From: Prunus persica
Lineage: Eukaryota > Streptophyta > Magnoliopsida > Rosales > Rosaceae
DNA: 64,000 nucleotides
Direction of reading: 5' to 3'
Assembly: GCF_000346465.2 (NCBI RefSeq)
Contig: NC_034009.1
Coordinates: 30,252,131-30,316,130 of the forward strand
The notes below the pieces were generated by a model, which was not told the origin of the DNA, did no database searches, and worked only from the letters and a program-made list of their open reading frames with translations. The first letter of the stretch is position 1. Each line of letters begins with the position of its first letter. A program made the position numbers and the translations under genes. Below are positions 58,339 through 64,000 of this stretch, piece by piece.

Positions 58339-59151
58339 ATGAACCCTGCAAAGCTCCAGCTGGATGAGGATCGTCAACATTCAGTTAGTAGAGATCAGAT
58401 GATGATGATGAATGGCAACCGCCCCTCCCCATTGAAGATCAACAAGGCTTCCTATCTCATTCAAAAACCTCCCAACAATAATAATTCCTCTTCCCGCATG
58501 GCCAATCAACAGCATCCCCATGAACACCAACAACACCACCAGCAACAGCGGCAGCCGGTGATCATTTACACCCAATCTCCCAAGATCATCCACACGCAGG
58601 CACGTGATTTCATGGCTTTGGTCCAAAAGCTCACCGGCCTCGACCAACCCCAACAACCTGAATCTACTACTACTACTGATGATCATGTTCATGTAAAGCT
58701 GGACGCTTCGTCGTTGTCGCAGGGGCGAAGAAATCAAGATGACCAGATCATCGACATTAACAACATGAATAGTACTGCAAGTCAGTCTATAATTAGCAGC
58801 TGCAGCCACGATGACAATGATCAGTCGTCTTCGGGTCTCACGGATGAGAATTGTGATCAAAATAATAACAAGAATGTTGATGTTGTTCATCATCAAGGAA
58901 ACAAAGGCAGCTTATCGTCGTCTTGTGGATATTATCCTCCCAATGCCATGTTCAGCCACCCAAGCCAGCCCTATTTTGCAGACATCCCTCTGTTCACGCC
59001 AACTTCGACTTCTTCGACCGATTTCTTCTGCTCCCCTCGGCCTCTTTACAGATTCTCAGATTCCTCGTCGCATGCGTCTCCCAATGTTAACGTGGGTGGT
59101 TCCATTTCTCCTTCCATGTTCAAGTTCATCAAGGGACTCACAGAGTATTGA
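58339..59151 (+). CDS. VQ-motif protein (VQ20/VQ8/MKS1-like)
   Basis: An intronless 270-residue frame, as is usual for VQ genes. It has the N-terminal PSPLKINKASYLI block (30-41), the VIIYTQSPKIIHTQ block (75-87) and the VQ core FMALVQKLTG (91-100). The C-terminus has FFCSPRPLYRFSD and SISPSMFKFIKGL. Relatives of this layout bind group I and IIc WRKY factors through the VQ core and are MAP-kinase substrates through S-P sites; several S/T-P sites are present here. Long His/Gln and Asn/Asp runs, from CAN trinucleotide repeats, fill the middle. The subgroup assignment is by motif order only. Confidence 0.92.
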   Translation: MNPAKLQLDEDRQHSVSRDQMMMMNGNRPSPLKINKASYLIQKPPNNNNSSSRMANQQHPHEHQQHHQQQRQPVIIYTQSPKIIHTQARDFMALVQKLTGLDQPQQPESTTTTDDHVHVKLDASSLSQGRRNQDDQIIDINNMNSTASQSIISSCSHDDNDQSSSGLTDENCDQNNNKNVDVVHHQGNKGSLSSSCGYYPPNAMFSHPSQPYFADIPLFTPTSTSSTDFFCSPRPLYRFSDSSSHASPNVNVGGSISPSMFKFIKGLTEY

Positions 59152-59466
59152 CATCATTCATTCATTCATAAGCAGCAGCAGCAGCAAACTTTGATTTATT
59201 GTTTAATTGATTCGTTAATTTTCTGTTTATTTTTTGGATTTTATGTCCATTGTCCATAGCTGAATTAATAATTGATTCATTTGTTCTTGTTTTCTTCATT
59301 TGTGTTTCTTAATTTAGATGTGTTCACTAGCTATCTAACGGGGAAAGAAACTTAATTTGATCGATGCTATGCTTATTATTGGCTTAATTAGTTTCTTCCT
59401 ACTTGCAGCCTGTTTCATTATTAATAGCCCTTCTCAAATTTTATAAGATTCTGGGTTGGGTACATT

Positions 59467-59498
<32 letters not shown>

Positions 59499-60100
59499 GT
59501 ATATTTCTTCAAGTTTTATAAGATTCTGGGTTGGGTACATTATACATACATACATACATATATATATATATTTCTTCAGTACAAACTGCTCTGCACAAGG
59601 AGAGAAGGAAGCTCCTGTGCAACTACCCTCTCCCCAGCCACAGAATTTTTATATACAGCCTCAAGTCTTGGCTTGACCAATAAACAAACATATCATGAGC
59701 ATTCTTCAAACGCATTTTGGCTTAAAGATGCCACTACTAGACTAGTAGCCAGCCAATTCATCAATGTTCTAGGTTTACGATGAAATTCGGGATCAATAGA
59801 TTGCTTCAAAATTAATATACTATTAATGTCGACCAGACCAGATGAAATAAAATTGAAACTTAATTTTACATTTCTTGCATGTTTACCAAAATGTGGGTTT
59901 TGTTGGATTAAAGTACATGATAAATTATATGCGGATTTAATGGGTAAAAAATATGGATTACTGATGGGTTAGTTATTCATAAATTAGAATACCATCTCCC
60001 ACCCAAGAGTCCAATTCCTAAAAAATAGGAGTTGAATTCCTGATTTTGTATTAGCACCACTAGCATTTTCATTCGTTTATGTGGAGTAAACACATGAGTA
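59152..60100. other. VQ 3' flank and intergenic
   Basis: Contains a short CAG tract right after the stop (59170-59185) and the tandem repeat at 59433-59577. No other gene was recognised. Confidence 0.55.
59433..59577. repeat. Two-copy tandem repeat with TA/CATA tract
   Basis: The unit TTTTATAAGATTCTGGGTTG, continuing into GGTACATTATACATACA and a TA tract, occurs twice (about 59438 and 59513), each followed by TATTTCTTCA. The period is about 75 bp, with length variation in the TA part. Confidence 0.88.
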
Positions 60101-60250
60101 AAAGAATTCTATAGTTAAGGTCTTATATATGGTCTTTAAGTGATGCCTTATATCTTAACCGTTGGATTAAATTAGTTAGCATGATCCAACGGTTAAAAAA
60201 TATGACTTCACCAAAGGACTATATATGAGACCCTCACTATAGAATGACTC
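60101..60250. mobile_element. 150 bp hairpin MITE with 10-bp target duplication
   Basis: Perfect direct repeats CACATGAGTA at 60091-60100 and 60251-60260 flank a near-palindromic element. Its arms are ATTCTATAGTTAAGGTCTTA and the inverse of ATTCTATAGTGAGGGTCTCA; deeper in the arms is TTAACCGTTGGAT. A 9-10 bp duplication points to the Mutator superfamily. Confidence 0.85.
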
Positions 60251-60260
60251 CACATGAGTA

Positions 60261-61940
60261 ATCCTTAATCGTAATCCAACCTTATTTTGATAATAGAAAT
60301 CAAATAATAATAGAAGGATCCATGAAACTTTTGTTTTACTGCATATGGGTTTGGGCCCAAAAACATAACTTGAGCCCGAAAAAGATACCATCGACAAAGA
60401 AACCCAAATACCCTTTTTTTTTTTATTGGTCCGTGGATTTTGTCCAAAGCTAGACATTCAGAGGCGCATGGTGCCAGAAGAAAGTAGAAATTCAATAACG
60501 TTGCGTTTTCGTTTTGGGGAGGAAAATTGAAAATGGTCACGTAACTGGTTAACTTATGGTATACAAGTTTCATTTGTTTTATGACCAAAGTAAGTAGAAG
60601 ACAAAGTGTACTTGTCTTGGTTTTAGGATAAAGTTTGCTCATCGTTGCGTAACACAATATTCATATTTATACAGTAAATTAAACTTCCAAGTTATATATA
60701 ATATATGTATGTATGTATGGGTCTTTGAGTTCTGATGTTTCTTCCTTGAGAATCAAATAGGTTATCTATTTCTCAACCAACCATAACATCGACAAAAGGA
60801 AACTGTGTGGAAAGAAAGATAGAGCAAATATTTTGTTCAAGCTTAATTTAATTACTTCAATTCTCATGCGCCAGAATGCCAACCCATTAATGTTGATTAA
60901 AAGTAGAGCACGGCATTATGTTAATTGTATTCCTAACTTCTTTAGGAGCAACAAACAAAATTAATTCATTTGTCCAAGAAACCATGGCATTATTGCTACC
61001 TAATTTTGTAAGGGAAAACTTAACTTTCCAACAATGCGTCCCTACCCAAATACATGTATCAATTATTTACAAAAATACACCTATCCATTTGATTGGTGAG
61101 ATTCTCTCGTCCCCTCTCTCCTCTTTCTCTATACTATATGTCTCCAAAGTTTTGTAATGAAGGGAAAATGAGAAAATCAATGTCTTTTTTTATTTATTTG
61201 AATTTTGATACGAGTGATAATTTAAATTATTATAAATGAATATAATTTACAAGAATATAGACTCAAACTTGAATGCGCATACAATTCTACCAATGACCTA
61301 ACCCACTTATGCAAAATCAATGTCTTTTTAAGGACTGTATATTGCTTGCACATAGAATCTCTTTATTCTAAAATATGACTTATGTTCAATCAATTAAAAA
61401 TAAGGTGAATTTACATTCAAGAAAAAAAAATACCTTTTTCTTGTTGTTGTATGGGTACTAGTTTGCCTAAGAATTTGAATTTCTTAGAAAAATCCTAAAT
61501 TCAAACAACGGAAATGACAAATGTATTGGAACCACTTCACGCAAACAAAGAGTCAATTATTATTTATGTTTTTGCACGTGATGCATATTTTAATTTCTAT
61601 TTTTTAAATTTAGATGGTCCTCGCTGGCAATTGATGTAAAAGCAATAACGACTTGTCTATTTTTTTTATTTCTTAATTTAACAATTTACTTAAAACAACG
61701 AAAATACGTGGCAAACAATGACTCCGCTCATCACCAGGAAGGAAGCTACAAAGAAGCTTGCAATATCCCATTTTATCTGTTAATTACAAGCTAAGATACC
61801 ATATAAAAAATAAAATAAACCTTAAAAATAGGGAAACAATATTGATTAAAAATAAATAATAGGGAGACAATAATATATTTACAAAATAATGACCTTGCAT
61901 TATTTGACATCTGTTATTTCCCACTCTTACAATTACAAAA
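60261..61940. other. Intergenic, no gene recognised
   Basis: AT-rich; short frames without family features. Includes the 3' flank of the minus-strand gene ending at 61941. Confidence 0.55.
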
Positions 61941-62876
61941 TTACAACAGATAAGACCTAACCGCGCTACAACACCGCGTGACGGCCCAGTCACATCCACT
62001 CACGGCTGACTCGTCAAAACGCTCGTCCGTCAGAATAACGGCGTCAGCATCCCACCATGTGTCATCCATGTCAGCGTCCGTTACGTTCCGCAACGGCGAC
62101 TCCGCCTTCCTCACGTCACCAACCGTCAAGGCCCCCGTGACGCCATCCTTGACGTAAAGCTTCTCGACGCCGCCCGCCGCAACTCCAACGATTCTCCCGA
62201 GCTGCGGGCCCCAATCGGCGAGTATTGCCGGAAACCGGCATCCGACGCGCGTGTCCCATACACCGATTGACGCACACCCCGAGACACTTGTGTCCGCAGA
62301 TAGAAACGTGGCCGGCGAAGACGTGTCCCAGAGCTTGACGACACTCTTGCCGGAGGTGAAGTCGGACCAAGAGAACCGGTGGTGTCCTCCGAAGCTTCGG
62401 CGCCGGCGGAGCGTCGAATTACGATTCTGCCCTCGGTCGTCTCCGTAACAACCAGAGCCCCTGACTAGGAAATGTTCATCCCTGGCAGTGGGAGTACCGG
62501 CGTTATCGTACGATATCTCGGAATCGGATTCTAATTCATCATCGGACAAGGAGGAGGACGACGAAATGGAACAGGTTTCGTCATCATCGTCGTCGATGTC
62601 GGAGAAATCGTCGTCTTGGAGCTTCTGGGAAACAGCCTGGGAGCTTAAAACTCCTAGGCGTCGGAGTCTGGTAATAAAAATGTTTATTTTAGTGAGTATG
62701 GTGCCGAAGGAAGCTAGAATTGCGATGATGAGAGCTCCCCATTTCCAAAAGCTGCAAGCTTGAGAGACCCTTTCGATGACGGAAATCGAAAAGGCCTGTG
62801 AGAAAAAAGATGGGTCCGGCAGCGAGGTTATGCGGGACTGAAAATCGCTTATTCTGTTCACTACTGGAATTTCCAT
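61941..62876 (-). CDS. Unidentified plant protein, one membrane segment, acidic Ser/Asp region
   Basis: An intronless 311-residue frame, MEIPVVNRISDF to SYLL-TAA. A hydrophobic helix (WGALIIAILASFGTILTKI, about 46-64) is followed by a basic RLRRL, then an Asp/Ser/Glu-rich stretch (88-122), then an Arg-rich patch (RRRRSF). The C-terminal half is compact, with VKLWDT and GVWDTRVGCRFPAILADWGPQ and no low complexity, so it is likely a real domain. The high GC content of the frame and its clean start and stop support a real gene. The WD pairs hint at a beta-propeller blade but are too few to call WD40. The function is unknown. Confidence 0.75.
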   Translation of the reverse strand: MEIPVVNRISDFQSRITSLPDPSFFSQAFSISVIERVSQACSFWKWGALIIAILASFGTILTKINIFITRLRRLGVLSSQAVSQKLQDDDFSDIDDDDDETCSISSSSSLSDDELESDSEISYDNAGTPTARDEHFLVRGSGCYGDDRGQNRNSTLRRRRSFGGHHRFSWSDFTSGKSVVKLWDTSSPATFLSADTSVSGCASIGVWDTRVGCRFPAILADWGPQLGRIVGVAAGGVEKLYVKDGVTGALTVGDVRKAESPLRNVTDADMDDTWWDADAVILTDERFDESAVSGCDWAVTRCCSAVRSYLL

Positions 62877-64000
62877 GAGAGAGAGAGAGAGAGAGAGAGG
62901 AGAATGAAGTGAGGGAGGGAGGAGGTTTGAGAAGGGTGGGGCTTTTGGGTTTTTATAAAGGCAAAGTGCAGGAAAAGATAATACAAGTGGGGAATATGCT
63001 AGAAATTATAGAAAAAGGGGTTTAGTTGCGCAGACTGACGTGGAAGATAGCGAATGGGTCTGTAAAATAAAATAGCAGCAGCGATATTCGCTCCACGTCA
63101 GAAAAGCGTAGCGGGACCTCGTGGGAAGTTTAAACATAAGGTTTCAAATAAGATTGGAATTGAAATGGCTGACTCACTGGTACAGGCGAGCCCCAGGACA
63201 ATGTGATCCATTATTTTACTTTCAGGGCCGGTCCAAAACCTGTGGTGGTCAAAGAATTGCCGGTTCCACCATTGGGATCTTGAAACGCGACAAGACTTTA
63301 TTAGAATTTTGTATTCTTCTAGTCTTTAGCTGGAGTAGTTATAGTTTTGTTCGTAGCACGAGGTGGTATAATTCATACATGTGTTATAATATAAAGCCTA
63401 ATATAAATTGTATTATACCGTAAAAATGAGAAATATTAATTATGTTATTTATTCATATTATAACATGAGAAATATTTGTCTATCACTTGTATTATAATAT
63501 ATGAATGAGTTATACTACATAAATTACGTTATTATATACGATAATTTATGTAATTGGTATTGATTCCATTGATTTTTTTATAATTGGTGTGTGGTGTGTG
63601 GGTGCCTCTGTTGTATTACTCACCGGCTAAGATGGCAAAATGTCCATAAATTGGTGGTCCAGTTTTATAAGAAATCGGAGACACTGTTTTTGAGCAATGT
63701 CAATTCTCAAGTGTGTTTCGCATGGTGCACACTGGTCGCACTGCATCTCCGTCCAAACAAAAGCATTAGGTATTATATAATTTTCCCTTTTTGATGAGGC
63801 GGCACCGGCATAGTAGCTAGTGTCTGCATGCACCAAAGTCCAATCAAATAATTGTTTGTTGCAATGTAAGTGGTATTGTTGTTCAAATCCATTAACATAA
63901 TAAACACGGTGGTATTAGTCTACATCAAACCATGTCTCTCTCTATCATGATCACCTTAATGGCAAAAGTTGGAAAATTCTCAACCATATATCCCTACAGA
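62877..64000. other. Upstream of the unidentified gene; intergenic to window end
   Basis: Starts with a GA tract (62875-62899) right before the minus-strand ATG, in its leader. GC-rich promoter-like DNA follows to about 63120, then AT-rich intergenic DNA to 64000. No further gene was recognised. Confidence 0.55.

Noticed and set aside
58381..58896. 171-codon frame on the minus strand
   Set aside because: Shadow of the CAN-repeat-rich VQ coding sequence.
1..64000. Known miRNA or tRNA genes
   Set aside because: I scanned for common conserved miRNA sequences and tRNA boxes by eye and found none beyond the SINE; a folding or tRNA search could still find some.

Overview
This window is nuclear DNA from a flowering plant. 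It shows GT-AG spliced genes, plant-only families (JAGGED zinc finger, PPR, VQ, plastid-type isopentenyltransferase, plant mobile domain), many AT/GA microsatellites, MITEs, and nested LTR and LINE retroelements. Gene content and element types suggest a woody rosid, plausibly Rosaceae, but the species cannot be fixed from sequence alone.

Layout. 1-2318: a JAGGED-type C2H2 zinc-finger gene in five exons; its start codon is split by intron 1 and intron 3 has a GC donor. A hAT-type MITE follows at 2421-3010. 3019-10014 is a long gene-poor stretch with a tRNA-type SINE (5844-5972), a 70 bp tandem duplication and several SSRs. 10015-12243 (minus) is an IST1-like ESCRT gene in six exons. 12640-35155 is one stack of nested transposons. 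An old LINE (minus) is split by a Copia element (13526-31840). That Copia holds a young Tat/Ogre-type Ty3-gypsy element in its left LTR (13599-27763) and an older related LTR (about 27917-31064) in its interior. The older LTR is itself split by a solo LTR in the opposite orientation (28272-29828). The LINE also carries a MITE-like element swollen by an AT-rich array (32566-34055). 35685-41650 (minus) holds two tandem monoacylglycerol-lipase/caffeoylshikimate-esterase-like genes with the same exon pattern. 41896-43695 is an intronless PPR gene, head-to-head with the second of them. 51137-52276 is an intronless adenylate isopentenyltransferase (cytokinin synthesis), 58339-59151 a VQ-motif protein and 61941-62876 (minus) an unidentified membrane-anchored acidic protein. 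The rest is intergenic DNA with MITEs and SSRs.

The most unusual object is the 14.2 kb Tat-type element. Its LTRs are both 1548 bp and differ at only three positions by eye, so it inserted recently. Its integrase nevertheless stops inside the catalytic core, and the 3' half carries an intron-containing plant-mobile-domain gene in antisense. A 10-bp motif, TTCCRGCAGC, recurs about ten times in the LTRs, the antisense leader and different reading frames, and twice more in the solo LTR. I read this as a trans-mobilised element with a captured antisense gene and a possible sequence-specific recognition motif; the function is inference.

The host genes have unrelated roles (organ shape, endosomal sorting, lipid/phenolic ester hydrolysis, organelle RNA processing, cytokinin synthesis, WRKY/MAPK signalling) and show no sign of a shared pathway.
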